Source of the DNA: CANJIV01 sp046330225
GTDB taxonomy: Bacteria > Actinomycetota > Thermoleophilia > Solirubrobacterales > Solirubrobacteraceae
Assembly (NCBI GenBank): GCA_046330225.1
Contig: JAXLTD010000002.1
Coordinates: 248,001 to 312,000, forward strand
Direction: 5' to 3'
Length of the DNA stretch: 64,000 nucleotides
Below, piece by piece: positions 42,090 to 50,369 of this stretch. A program made the position numbers and the translations under genes. The notes under the pieces were generated by a model. The model saw only the letters and a program-made list of their open reading frames with translations. It was not told the origin of the DNA and ran no database searches. The stretch's first letter is position 1, and each line of letters begins with the position of its first letter.

Positions 42090-42850
42090 GCTCCCCGGCG
42101 ACGGAGGCGGCCGTCGAGCGGCTCGCCGGCCTCATGCGCGCCGCCGATTCGGTCGTCGCGCTCACCGGCGCGGGCATCTCGGTGCCCTCCGGGATCCCCG
42201 ATTTCCGAACTCCGGGCACCGGCCTGTGGGCGACTGTCGACCCGATGGAGGTCGCCCACATCGACGTGTTCCGCCGTGACCCCGAGCGCTTCTGGGCCTT
42301 CTACGGCCAGCGCTTCGCGTCGCTGGAGGGCACGCGGCCAAACCGGGCGCACGCCGCGCTCGTCGAGCTGGAGGCCCGCGGCGCCATCGATGCCGTGATC
42401 ACGCAGAACATCGACTGCCTGCACCGCGCGGCCGGCAGCCGCGACCTCGTCGAGGTCCACGGTTCGATCGCCACCGCGTCGTGCCTCGCCTGCGGCGAGG
42501 CGGTGCCGCTCGCCGAGGTGCGGAGCCGCCTCGAACGTGCCCCGGATGGCGTGCCGCGCTGCACGTGCGGCCGGGCGCTCAAGCCCGACGTCGTGCTCTT
42601 CGGCGAGATGCTGGACGAGGGCGCGATGCGCCGGGCGGCAGGCCTCGCGGCGCGGGCGGATGTCCTGCTGTGCGTGGGATCGTCGCTGGAGGTCCATCCC
42701 GTCGCCGGGCTTCCGGAGGTGACGCTGCGGCGCGGCGGCTCGGTCGCGCTCGTCACCATGGGCCCGACGCCGTTCGATCGCGAGGCCGCGGTCAAGCTCG
42801 ACGGCGACGTGGAGGCGGAGCTCACTGCACTCGCCGCAGCGCTCGCCTGA
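42086..42850 (+). CDS. cobB: Sir2 family NAD-dependent protein deacylase
   Basis: 254 aa. NAD-binding LTGAGISVPSGIPDFR (about residues 26-41), TQNIDCLHRAAG, the catalytic His in VEVHGS, a zinc site made by CLAC and CTC pairs, and CVGSSLEVHPVAGLP near the end. It removes acyl groups from lysines; a link to acyl-CoA metabolism fits its coupling to the hydratase (ATGA overlap). Whether it prefers acetyl or longer groups is open. Confidence 0.92.
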   Translation: MSSPATEAAVERLAGLMRAADSVVALTGAGISVPSGIPDFRTPGTGLWATVDPMEVAHIDVFRRDPERFWAFYGQRFASLEGTRPNRAHAALVELEARGAIDAVITQNIDCLHRAAGSRDLVEVHGSIATASCLACGEAVPLAEVRSRLERAPDGVPRCTCGRALKPDVVLFGEMLDEGAMRRAAGLAARADVLLCVGSSLEVHPVAGLPEVTLRRGGSVALVTMGPTPFDREAAVKLDGDVEAELTALAAALA

Positions 42851-42912
42851 CACAGCCTCACGCTAAAGTCGAGGGTGAGATTCTGCCGCGTTCTGTCCGT
42901 GGCGGCCGGAGG

Positions 42913-43785
42913 TCAGAGGAGACCGGCGGCGGACCGGGCTCGCAACGCCGCCTCGAGCCGCTCGAGGCTCTCGCGAACTGCGGCGGCCTGCTCGGCGTCC
43001 AGCGGGCCGGTAGCGGCTGCGGCGGCGGCGGCCTCGACCGCCGGCTGGCGGCGCGCGAGCTCGTCCCGCCGGGCACCGAGATCCGCGACGTCGCGGTCGG
43101 GCTCGAGCTCGGCGAGCGCCGCGGCCACCGCGCCGCGCAGCTGCAGGGCCGCTTCGCGCTCGCGACCGCGGTCGAGGTCGAGGCGCGTCCGCAGGGCGAG
43201 CGCCTCGCAGGCCAGCGGCGCGGCGCGCCCGGCCAGGAACTGCGCAAGCCGCTCCCCGGGCCGCAGGGCCGACGCCCGCCGCCGGCGTCCGGCCGGCGGG
43301 GGCGGGACGACCACGGCGGCAGTCCACGCCCCGGCGGCGACCTGGTCGCCGGTGCCATAGCCGAGCCGGACGACCGTCGCGAGGTCGGACGCGATCTCCG
43401 CGGCCAGCGGATCGGCGGCGGCGATCCGATGGAGGTGCAGCGCCCGGTTGAGCGTCTCGACCGCCGCGGCCACCCGCGGGCCGGGATCGCGGCGCGCGGC
43501 GTCCAGCCACGCCTCGCCGCCCTCGGGCCCGGCGACGGGCCGGGCGTCGATGACCGTGACCCGGGCCACCGCCACCGCCGCGGGCTCGCCGTCAGCAGCT
43601 CCCGCGTCCTTCGGGCGGGCAGCGCGGCGCCGGCGGCGTACCGGGGCCTCGGGGGCGGCGATCACGAGGACGTGGCTCGCGTCCTCCTCGCCGGGGTCAC
43701 GCACCACGTAGCGTCCGGGGTCGGGCCCGAGCTGCCAGGGGAACTCGAACTGCGCGAAGCGGAATGCCTGGCCGGGGCCTGACAC
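42913..43785 (-). CDS. Hypothetical protein
   Basis: 290 aa. The N-terminal about 90 residues look folded (FRFAQFEFPWQLGPDPGRYVVRD, then SHVLVIAAPEAPV and VAVARVTVIDARPV). The middle has LNRALHLHRIAAADP; the C-terminal half is Ala/Arg-rich helical and probably coiled coil. No signal peptide or TM segment. I do not recognise a family. The GTG start is at the end of a 57-base gap that holds the terminator-like hairpin of the next minus-strand gene. Confidence 0.55.
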   Translation of the reverse strand: MSGPGQAFRFAQFEFPWQLGPDPGRYVVRDPGEEDASHVLVIAAPEAPVRRRRRAARPKDAGAADGEPAAVAVARVTVIDARPVAGPEGGEAWLDAARRDPGPRVAAAVETLNRALHLHRIAAADPLAAEIASDLATVVRLGYGTGDQVAAGAWTAAVVVPPPPAGRRRRASALRPGERLAQFLAGRAAPLACEALALRTRLDLDRGREREAALQLRGAVAAALAELEPDRDVADLGARRDELARRQPAVEAAAAAAATGPLDAEQAAAVRESLERLEAALRARSAAGLL

Positions 43786-43811
43786 TGTCGCTGCCTCGCC
43801 TCGGCGCTGCG

Positions 43812-43846
43812 CTGAGCCGCGGCCGGCCGGCGGCCGCCCGGCTCAG
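43812..43846 (-). terminator. Hairpin at the end of the cell-wall hydrolase gene
   Basis: Outer arms CTGAGCCG (43812-43819) and CGGCTCAG (43839-43846) enclose further GC-rich self-complementary sequence. It covers the stop codon. No U-tract. Probable terminator between two co-directional minus-strand genes. Confidence 0.45.
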
Positions 43847-46341
43847 TCCTTGCCCGGCGCGCCGCCGCCGCTGTCGGGGATCGCGTACTTCGACGGCTTG
43901 ATCGGCACCGTCGGGTTGTCGATCTGGCCGAGGCGGTCGATCAGCTTCGTCCACTGCTCCGGCTTCAGCACGGCGTTGAACTGCTTGCCGAGCTTCCCGT
44001 TGGAGCTGTAGCCCGGGAAGAAGCCGACGTGGATGTGATCGTCGTGGTCCGAGAGGGCGAGCGTGTTGTCGGTCCCGGGGTACTTGTAGAGCGTGATGAT
44101 CTGGTGGGGCTTCATGACGCCCTGAAGCGTGAGCAGGCGCCGCACCGTGGTGTCGGTGATGGAGCCCTTGCCCTGATGCCCGTAGATCGGCGTGCCGTTG
44201 ATCGCGGCGATGTCGACCGCGTTGCCGCTCGAGTGCTCGGACACGCCGCCGGCCTTCGTGAGGTAGCTGTGGCCGCAGTGGAGGGAGGAGATGGTCGGGT
44301 TCAGGCCCGATGCGACGAGGAAGGCCAGGGTGGCGAGCACCCGGCGGTCGATCTGGCCGGCCTGGATGTCACGCCGGCCGCAGGCGTAGATGTCGATGCG
44401 CGGGTCGGCCAGCACCCGGCGCTCGAGCTCCTCCTTCGACATGAGGAGAATCTGACCGATCGACGGGTTCTTCGAGCTGTTGACGAAGGGGTTCTTGCCC
44501 TTGGCCCGGTAGACGGCGGTGGACTCGAGGAGCTTCCAGCCGTCCAGGATGGGCTTCGGGTCCACGAACGGAGCCCCGCGCCCGACGGGGCGGACCTGGA
44601 AGGTGACGTGGGCGGCCTGGCCGGTGTCGACCTTGTCGACTCGGCCAAGCAGCGTCCCGCCGATGACCTGGGCGCCGACCTTGAGGGGCTTGAGCTCGAC
44701 GTCCTTGCGGTTGAGCCCGAGGACCTGCTTGAAGTAGGCGTCGTAGGTCTCGTAGCCGGCGATCGGCTTCCCGTAGGCCGTGAGCTGCTGCTCGCCGCCG
44801 GCCTTGTAGGCGTGTCCGCGGGCCGGATGCGCAAACAGCCGCTCCTTGGCCACGGTGGTGCGCGCGCGCGAGGCGCCGGCAGGCGTCGGGGGGCCCGGGG
44901 CGCCGGCCGTGTCGGTGCGAGCGGGCCGATCAGGGCTGCCGGCGGCGTCCGAGCGCTGGGCGCCGGCGCTCGCGGCAACCTTCGGCTTCGGATCGGGGTT
45001 GGGGAGCTTGAGCTCGGAGCGGATCTGGGAGGCCGAGACGGCGCGCTCCTTCGGGGCCGGATACGACGCGGCGACCTGGCCGAGGTGCGAGTAGGTGTAG
45101 CGGTTGCCGTACACGTCCTGCAGCACGACGTAGCGCCCGAGCTTGGCCGACTCGCCGATGGCGCGGATCTCCCCGTCCTGCACGGCGATGACCGGCGATC
45201 CCGGCTTCGCGAAGATGTCGATCGCGGTCCGTCCGGCCTTCGACTCGACCACGTTGGCCGCGTTCCCGTTCACCGCGCGCTTGCCCTTGGCGTCCTTGGC
45301 GCTCGGGCTCTCGGCGTAGATCGCATGGGCGGCGACCGGGAAGCGGCCGGAGGTCAGGCCGGTGAGGGCTCCGACGAGGTCGGCGGGCAGGCCGCCGATC
45401 AGGCGCGCGCGCAAGAGGACGGAATCCACGTACCAGTCGGCGTGGTTGTAGGCGAAGATCGCCTTGCGAAGGTTCGTGTCGGCGTCGGCGGCCTTGAGGT
45501 AGCGCGCCGCGGCGAAGATCGCGTCGACCGGGTTGTACGGATCCTTCTTGCCGTCGCCGTTCGCGTCGGTCCCGTAGGTCTCCCAGGACGAGGGCATGAA
45601 CTGCATCCACCCGAGGGCCCCGGCGGAGGAGACGCTGAGGTTGCGACCGTAGTCAGTCTCGATCTCGTTGATGGCGGCGAGCACCTGCCACGGCACGCCG
45701 TACTGGATGCCGGCGGCCTGGTAGATCGGGAGGAGGAACGGCGGGATCCGGAACTTCTCGATGAAGAAGTTCGGCACGCCGATCGGGACGGCGCCCGGAT
45801 CGACGATCGACGCGTTGGGGTCGGTCGTCGTCGGCTGGCCGGTCGGCGTCGCCGTCGTGGTCGGCGCCGGCGTGGTCTCCAGCGGGCGGTCGCGCTCGCG
45901 CGCGCCCGCGGCGTCCTCGATCTTCGGCGTGCTCCCGTTGCCGCCGAGCGTGAGGCCGCCGTCGTCGGTGGAAGGGTCAGGCGTGGGTTGAGGCTTGGGA
46001 TCCGGCTTGGGCTTCGTCGGCGTCGTGGTCGTCGGCGTGGTCGGCGTAGTCGCGGGAACCGTGGACGCCGGTGCGGTCGCGGGCGGCGCGGCGGGGGCTG
46101 CGATCGGCGTGTCCGAGCAGGTCACCGCGACGACGTTCGTGCCGGCCTGGCCGGTGGCGGACGGGTCGCACGCGGAGCCAGCGGCGGCGGTGAGCGTCGC
46201 CGACTGCGTCTCGCCCGTCTTGAGCTTGACGACCACGGTCCGCTGGACCATGTCCGCGGAGGCTGGGAACACGCCGGCTCCGAGGCCGAGTGACAGCGCA
46301 GCAGCGGCCACGAGGCCGGTAACCAGCTTCCGCTTGTTCAT
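43843..46341 (-). CDS. Secreted cell-wall hydrolase: lytic transglycosylase + M23-like + M15-like
   Basis: 832 aa. Signal peptide about 1-29; a Thr/Pro-rich linker about 80-190. The SLT/MltB-like domain (about 192-315) has AAINEIETDYGRN with the catalytic Glu (about 226-228), GALGWMQFMPSSWETYG and the calcium-loop-like DANGDGKKDPYNPVDAI. An M23-like region (about 365-425) has RTAIDIFAKPGSPVIAVQDGEI and YSHLGQV, but the usual first zinc His is Arg. The C-terminal part (about 690-815) has SEHSSGNAVDIAAI and DHDDHIHVGF, M15-type. The minus-strand ATG at 46341 has GGAGGAG upstream. Roles in glycan cleavage and peptide trimming are inferred; the M23 part is probably non-catalytic. Confidence 0.82.
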   Translation of the reverse strand: MNKRKLVTGLVAAAALSLGLGAGVFPASADMVQRTVVVKLKTGETQSATLTAAAGSACDPSATGQAGTNVVAVTCSDTPIAAPAAPPATAPASTVPATTPTTPTTTTPTKPKPDPKPQPTPDPSTDDGGLTLGGNGSTPKIEDAAGARERDRPLETTPAPTTTATPTGQPTTTDPNASIVDPGAVPIGVPNFFIEKFRIPPFLLPIYQAAGIQYGVPWQVLAAINEIETDYGRNLSVSSAGALGWMQFMPSSWETYGTDANGDGKKDPYNPVDAIFAAARYLKAADADTNLRKAIFAYNHADWYVDSVLLRARLIGGLPADLVGALTGLTSGRFPVAAHAIYAESPSAKDAKGKRAVNGNAANVVESKAGRTAIDIFAKPGSPVIAVQDGEIRAIGESAKLGRYVVLQDVYGNRYTYSHLGQVAASYPAPKERAVSASQIRSELKLPNPDPKPKVAASAGAQRSDAAGSPDRPARTDTAGAPGPPTPAGASRARTTVAKERLFAHPARGHAYKAGGEQQLTAYGKPIAGYETYDAYFKQVLGLNRKDVELKPLKVGAQVIGGTLLGRVDKVDTGQAAHVTFQVRPVGRGAPFVDPKPILDGWKLLESTAVYRAKGKNPFVNSSKNPSIGQILLMSKEELERRVLADPRIDIYACGRRDIQAGQIDRRVLATLAFLVASGLNPTISSLHCGHSYLTKAGGVSEHSSGNAVDIAAINGTPIYGHQGKGSITDTTVRRLLTLQGVMKPHQIITLYKYPGTDNTLALSDHDDHIHVGFFPGYSSNGKLGKQFNAVLKPEQWTKLIDRLGQIDNPTVPIKPSKYAIPDSGGGAPGKD

Positions 46342-46906
46342 GGGTGCTGCGCGTCTCCTCCCAGAAGCTCGCGCCCGATCAGGTCGGGAGCCACGCGACC
46401 CTACCATGAGCGGTCGGACGCGTCGGGGGCGACGCTAGCGGGTGGGATGGGCAGGCGCAATGGGCTTCGGAGGTTGGAACGTCAGCAGGGCGCGATCGAT
46501 GCGGTGCAAGCGTGTTCTTCCACGAATCCGGGGGGAATCCCGCCCGCGCGACCGCTCCGGACGCGCGGGAGTCTCTCGACCGCATCGGCCTGCAGTGTTG
46601 CGGACTTGAGAAAAAGTGGCGGCGGACCCGTTATCGGGCCTTCGACCCCGCTGGAATCACGCATGCGGGCCCCGGGCGGCGCCCCGCTGGGGCCGTGCGC
46701 CCCGTGCGAGCGCTCCGCCGAGCCCGATCGGACGGTTCGGATACGAACCTCAGCCTTGAGTTGAGGTTGAGCCATGCCGGATTCCCGCTGAGAGCCGCCG
46801 GTCGAGCCGAACACCGCGAGCCGCACGCGGCACGCAGGCCGCCGTGCGGTACAGTCGCGCCCTCGGCAGGCTTCCCGCTCCTGCCAGTGCGCAGAAAGGA
46901 CGACGC
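46342..46906. other. Long divergent intergenic region, no gene seen
   Basis: 565 bases between the hydrolase and a coiled-coil protein. It contains an A-rich patch (about 46608-46616) and a pair of adjoining dyads at 46734-46768. It also has minus-strand TAGGGT (46400-46405) as a possible hydrolase -10, and TACAGT (46850-46855) as a possible -10 for the 46907 gene. I could not find a known riboswitch or tRNA in it. Confidence 0.5.
46734..46768. promoter_or_regulatory. Two adjoining dyads, possible regulator site
   Basis: GGTTCG-GATA-CGAACC (46734-46749) and AACCTCA-N9-TGAGGTT (46746-46768) are both perfect and share four bases. The second resembles MerR-family operator symmetry, where a long dyad sits between promoter elements. 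Site function is inferred. Confidence 0.4.
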
Positions 46907-47353
46907 ATGACCGATCCAGCCGACGACGGCCTCCGCTCCCGCCTCACGTCCCAGGGCGAGGAGGCCATCGGGAAGCTCGCCCAGGACCTCCTCGAGAATC
47001 CGCTGGTGAGCGCCGCGATCTCGCGGGCGTTCGACGCGCGCGAGAAGGCGAGCGCAGCCCAGGAGGTCGCGATGGGCGCGCTGAACCTCCCCTCTGCCGC
47101 CGACGTCGAGCGGCTCACCCGCCGCCTGCGGTCCGTCTCGCAGCGCCTCGAGGGCATCGAGGACGGCGTGGATCGCCTGGACGAGCGCCTCGCCGACCTC
47201 GCCGAGAGCGCCGATGGCGGCCTGGCCGAGCGCCTGGACCGCATCGAGTCGACCCTCGACGGGCTCGCGAAGGAGCTCGGCCGCCTCCGCAAGGCGGTCG
47301 CCGGCTCCGAGCCCGTGCCACGCGCCCAGGAGCGCCTGAGCGTTGAGGGCTAA
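46907..47353 (+). CDS. Coiled-coil protein, phasin-like
   Basis: 148 aa, almost all helical. The first part (AIGKLAQDLLENPLVSAAISRAF) looks amphipathic; the second (about 65-130) is a heptad-rich coiled coil (VERLTRRLRSVSQRLEGIEDGVDRLDERLADLAE). This is the look of phasin/PhaF-like or granule-associated proteins, without proof. AGAAAGGA lies eight bases before the ATG. First of a run with another coiled-coil protein and an SCP2-like protein. Confidence 0.6.
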   Translation: MTDPADDGLRSRLTSQGEEAIGKLAQDLLENPLVSAAISRAFDAREKASAAQEVAMGALNLPSAADVERLTRRLRSVSQRLEGIEDGVDRLDERLADLAESADGGLAERLDRIESTLDGLAKELGRLRKAVAGSEPVPRAQERLSVEG

Positions 47354-47384
47354 ATGACCGCCGCCGGCCGCGCCGCCCGCGCGC

Positions 47385-47407
47385 AGCCCCGGCCGGCGGC
47401 CGGGGCT
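47385..47407 (+). terminator. Perfect 10-bp hairpin between coiled-coil genes
   Basis: AGCCCCGGCC-GGC-GGCCGGGGCT, 32 bases after one stop and six before the next GTG. Without a U-tract it may weaken read-through, or occlude the start region of the next gene. Confidence 0.4.
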
Positions 47408-47412
47408 GGCTC

Positions 47413-47760
47413 GTGACCGACCGCCGGCGCGGCACTGACGCGGCGGACGCCGTCCGCACCGCCGTGGACCGCACCTACCAGGCCACCGTCGGCCAGGCGG
47501 AGGTCACGCGCGAGCGCGCGCAGGAGCTCGTCGACGAGCTCACCCAGGCCGCCAGCCGGGTGCGCGCCACGCTCGCCGACCTCCGGGTGCCCACCCGTGA
47601 GGAGCTGCGGGCGCTGCAGGACGACCTCGCGGCGCTCGAACGCCGCGTGGCGAAGCTCGAACGGTCCGGGGCAGGCGGCGCGAAGGCCGCGCCGAGGACG
47701 GCGGCCCGCACAGCGCCGCCGCGGAAAGCCCGGACGCAGCCGACCCCGAAGGGAGGGTGA
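47413..47760 (+). CDS. Coiled-coil protein with basic tail, phasin-like
   Basis: 115 aa. Two helices (VDRTYQATVGQAEVTRERAQELVDELTQAASRVRATLADL, then ELRALQDDLAALERRVAKLER) lead into a Lys/Arg/Pro/Ala tail that resembles the DNA-binding tails of PhaF-type phasins. GTG 47413 is the first start in frame; no strong ribosome binding site, and a hairpin lies just upstream. It is followed after two bases by the SCP2-like gene. Confidence 0.55.
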   Translation: MTDRRRGTDAADAVRTAVDRTYQATVGQAEVTRERAQELVDELTQAASRVRATLADLRVPTREELRALQDDLAALERRVAKLERSGAGGAKAAPRTAARTAPPRKARTQPTPKGG

Positions 47761-47762
47761 CC

Positions 47763-48191
47763 ATGGGAAGCGACGCCGAATTCGCGTCGGCCAAGGAGTT
47801 CCGGACGGTCATGGACCAGGTCTGGACGATGATGAGCGAGGACGAGGACATGGGTCCCAAGCTGCGCGACGCCGACGTCCCGCAGCGCTTCGAGTTCGAC
47901 GACGTCGACCTCGTCTGCAACGTCCGGGCCGGAGGCGAGGGCGAGCCGAACCTCGTCTGGGCGTGGACGGACGACATCGACTGGAAGCCGAAGGTGCAGA
48001 TGGCGATGACCTCGGTCATCGCGAACCGCTACTTCCAGGGCAAGGAGAACATCGCGATCGCGATCGCGCGCCGGCGGATCAAGTCCAGCGGCGACGTGAA
48101 GGCCGCGCTGGCGCTCATCCCGATCACCAAGGGCATCTACCCGCGCTACCGCGCGTTCGTGGAGGACGAGTACCCGCACCTGGCCTTGTGA
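47763..48191 (+). CDS. SCP2 sterol-binding-like domain protein
   Basis: 142 aa. The core (about 45-130) has the strand-helix order of SCP2-like proteins: DLVCNVRAGGEGEPNLVWAW, then AMTSVIANRYFQGKENIAIAIARRRIKSSGDVKAAL. The family binds fatty acyl chains or sterols. ATG 47763 was chosen over the GTG at 47757 because AGGGAGG lies six bases before it. The TGA overlaps the next GTG, coupling it to the cyclase fusion. Confidence 0.6.
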   Translation: MGSDAEFASAKEFRTVMDQVWTMMSEDEDMGPKLRDADVPQRFEFDDVDLVCNVRAGGEGEPNLVWAWTDDIDWKPKVQMAMTSVIANRYFQGKENIAIAIARRRIKSSGDVKAALALIPITKGIYPRYRAFVEDEYPHLAL

Positions 48192-49372
48192 GGCCGCCGA
48201 TCCCGCTCCAGGAGGCGGCGCACCAGGCCGGTGTGGCGCCGGCCACGCTGCGCCGATGGGCTCGCAGCGGCCTGATTCCGCAGTACGACGGCACCTGGAA
48301 CGGGAGGGCGGTCGCGCACGCCCGCATCGTGGCCCGCCTGCGCAGCCGCGGCCACTCGCTCGGCGCAATCCGCCGGGCGAGCGAGAGCGGCCGGCTCGCG
48401 TACAGCTTCGTCGAGGATCTCTTCCCGGCCCCGGCGGCGGGGATGACCCGTGACGAGGCCGCGGCGGTCACCGGCCTGGAGCCGGCGCTCATCGAGCGGC
48501 TCTACCACGCCTTCGGGTTCCCGACCACGTCGCTGGACCACGTCACCGAGGACGATCTGCAGCTGCTGCGCTACATCGCGGCGGCGCTCGCCGCGGGACT
48601 GCCGCTCGTCGCGTTCCTGCAGATCGCGCGCGTGTACGGGCAGGCGCTGGCCCAGATCGCCGACGCGGAAGTGCGGCTGTTCCACCTCTACGTCCACGAG
48701 CCGCTCATGCGTGACGGCGTGCCCGGGCTCGCGATGGCCGAGGAGATGGAGGACCTCGCCCGCGATCTCCTGCCGCTCGCGTCGCCGATGATGGACGAGC
48801 TCCACCAGCGCTTCCTCCAGCACTTCGTCGAGCAGGACGTCATCGGCCACATGGAGTCCGACGAGGAGAACGAGCAGCTCGACCTGGGGCGCCTGCGGGT
48901 CGCCATCGCCTTCGTCGACCTCGCCGGCTACACCCGGCTGACCGAGGAGGAGGGGGAGGAGGCGGCCGTCGACCTGGTCGAGCGCTTCGTCGACGCGGTC
49001 GAGGCGACGCTTCCGGACGACGCGCGCGTCGTCAAGACGATCGGCGACGAGGCGATGATCGTCGGGTCGGACCCGACCCGCCTCACGCACTGGGCCCTCG
49101 GCTTCCAGATGCTCATGGACGAGCGGCCGCTCCCGCGAATCGGGATCCATTTCGGCCAGACGCTCTACCGGGACGGCGACTACTACGGCCGCGAGGTCAA
49201 CACGGCTGCGCGGGTCGTCGCGCGGGCGGCCGGCGGCGAGGTGCTCGTCACCCGGGCCGTGGTGGATGCCGTGTCGGGCGACTTGGAGTTCGAGCCGATT
49301 GGCGAAGTGCGCCTGAAGGGCTTCTCGGTCCCGACCGAGCTGTTCGTCGCCGCCACTGCGGACGGCGCATGA
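48188..49372 (+). CDS. MerR-like HTH fused to class III adenylate/guanylate cyclase
   Basis: 394 aa. N-terminus (about 1-60): a MerR-type winged helix, PLQEAAHQAGVAPATLRRWARSGLI, then SLGAIRRASESGRLAYS. The middle (about 75-210) is helical. C-terminus (about 235-390): a cyclase homology domain with both metal Asp (AFVDLAGYTRL and KTIGDEAMIV) and the transition-state Asn/Arg in GREVNTAARVVARA. The key residues look complete, so it should make cAMP or cGMP. Start GTG overlaps the SCP2-like stop. No effector gene is nearby. Confidence 0.85.
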   Translation: MRPPIPLQEAAHQAGVAPATLRRWARSGLIPQYDGTWNGRAVAHARIVARLRSRGHSLGAIRRASESGRLAYSFVEDLFPAPAAGMTRDEAAAVTGLEPALIERLYHAFGFPTTSLDHVTEDDLQLLRYIAAALAAGLPLVAFLQIARVYGQALAQIADAEVRLFHLYVHEPLMRDGVPGLAMAEEMEDLARDLLPLASPMMDELHQRFLQHFVEQDVIGHMESDEENEQLDLGRLRVAIAFVDLAGYTRLTEEEGEEAAVDLVERFVDAVEATLPDDARVVKTIGDEAMIVGSDPTRLTHWALGFQMLMDERPLPRIGIHFGQTLYRDGDYYGREVNTAARVVARAAGGEVLVTRAVVDAVSGDLEFEPIGEVRLKGFSVPTELFVAATADGA

Positions 49373-50337
49373 CCGCCGGGCCCGAGGCGACGGTCCTCGA
49401 GGCGGCGCGTGCGTCCGGGCTGCTGGGCGCCGGACGGCCCGTCGTCGTGCTCCTGTCGGGCGGGCGGGACTCGACCTGCCTCCTCGACGTCGGGGTGCGG
49501 CTGGCCGGGCCCGAGGCGATCTCGGCGCTGCACGTCGACTTCGGCCTGCGGCCGGAGGCGCCGGCCGACGCCGCCCACTGCGCGGCGCTCTGCGCGCAGC
49601 TGGGCGTCGACCTGGAGGTCCGGGAGGCGCGGCGGCCCGCCGACGCGGGCGGGAACCTGCTGGCCTGGGCCCGCGACGCCCGCTACGCCGCCGCCGCCGA
49701 GATCGCGGTCCGCCGCGGAGCCGACATCGCGGCCGGGCACACCGCCACCGACCAGGCCGAGACCGTCCTGTACCGGCTCGCATCCTCGGCCGGGCGCCGC
49801 GCGCTCCTCGGCATGGCGTCGCGGTCCGGGCGGATCGTGCGGCCGCTGCTCGCCGTGAGCCGGGCGCAGACGGCGGCCTACTGCGCCGCGCGGGGCCTGG
49901 CCTGGCGCGAGGACCGCAGCAACGCCGACCCGCGGTTCGCGCGGGCTCGCATCCGCCACGACGTCCTCCCGGCCCTGCGGGAGATCCACGCAGCCGCCGA
50001 GGCGAACATCGGGCGCAGCGCCGAACTGCTGCGCGACGAGGCGGCCGTGCTCGATGCGGCCGTCGACGCCGCGCTCGACGGACGGGAGGAGATCGCGCTC
50101 GACCGCCTCGCGGCCCTGCCGCCGGCGCTCGCCCGGCTCGTGCTGCGCCGCTTGGCGGAGGCGGCGGCGGGCGGGCCGGCGCCGCGGGCCGCCGGCCGTC
50201 TGCCGGACGTGCTCGCGTTGCGCGGCCGCTCCGGTCCCGCGGCCCTCGACCTCGGCGATGGCGCCCGGGCATCGGTGCGCGGCGGGGTCCTGCGGCTCGA
50301 GGCCACGCCGCCCCGCCAGGCCCGCCCGCCGGCTTGA
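49369..50337 (+). CDS. tilS: tRNA(Ile)-lysidine synthase
   Basis: 322 aa. The PP-loop VVLLSGGRDSTCLLDVG (about residues 26-42), then HTATDQAETVLYRLASSAGRRALLGM and RPLLAVSRAQTAAYCAARGLAWREDRSNADPRFARARIRHDVLP. It modifies C34 of the AUA-reading tRNA-Ile to lysidine using ATP and lysine. It is short, lacking the C-terminal domain of the E. coli enzyme, as in many actinobacteria. The ATG overlaps the cyclase stop. Position before hpt and ftsH is the conserved actinobacterial order. Confidence 0.92.
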   Translation: MTAGPEATVLEAARASGLLGAGRPVVVLLSGGRDSTCLLDVGVRLAGPEAISALHVDFGLRPEAPADAAHCAALCAQLGVDLEVREARRPADAGGNLLAWARDARYAAAAEIAVRRGADIAAGHTATDQAETVLYRLASSAGRRALLGMASRSGRIVRPLLAVSRAQTAAYCAARGLAWREDRSNADPRFARARIRHDVLPALREIHAAAEANIGRSAELLRDEAAVLDAAVDAALDGREEIALDRLAALPPALARLVLRRLAEAAAGGPAPRAAGRLPDVLALRGRSGPAALDLGDGARASVRGGVLRLEATPPRQARPPA

Positions 50338-50355
50338 CCTGCGGTGCCGGAGCGC

Positions 50356-50361
50356 TACCGT
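50356..50361 (+). promoter_or_regulatory. Putative -10 element (TACCGT), leaderless start
   Basis: TACCGT is eight bases before ATG 50370. Confidence 0.35.
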
Positions 50362-50369
50362 GGACCTCG

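Noticed and set aside
42864..42880. TAAAGT followed by GTG 42875 as a leaderless gene
   Set aside because: The frame from 42875 is antisense to the 42913-43785 gene, Ser/Arg/Ala-rich with no domain. It may be a promoter for an antisense RNA, but there is no support.
46342..46640. c-di-AMP (ydaO) riboswitch before the cell-wall hydrolase
   Set aside because: Actinobacterial cell-wall hydrolases often have one, so I looked. The conserved GGGGAACC and CCCGUCAGCUAACC-like segments are not present.
46734..46749. GGTTCG-GATA-CGAACC as a tRNA T-arm
   Set aside because: The loop is not seven bases, and no acceptor, D or anticodon arm can be built around it.
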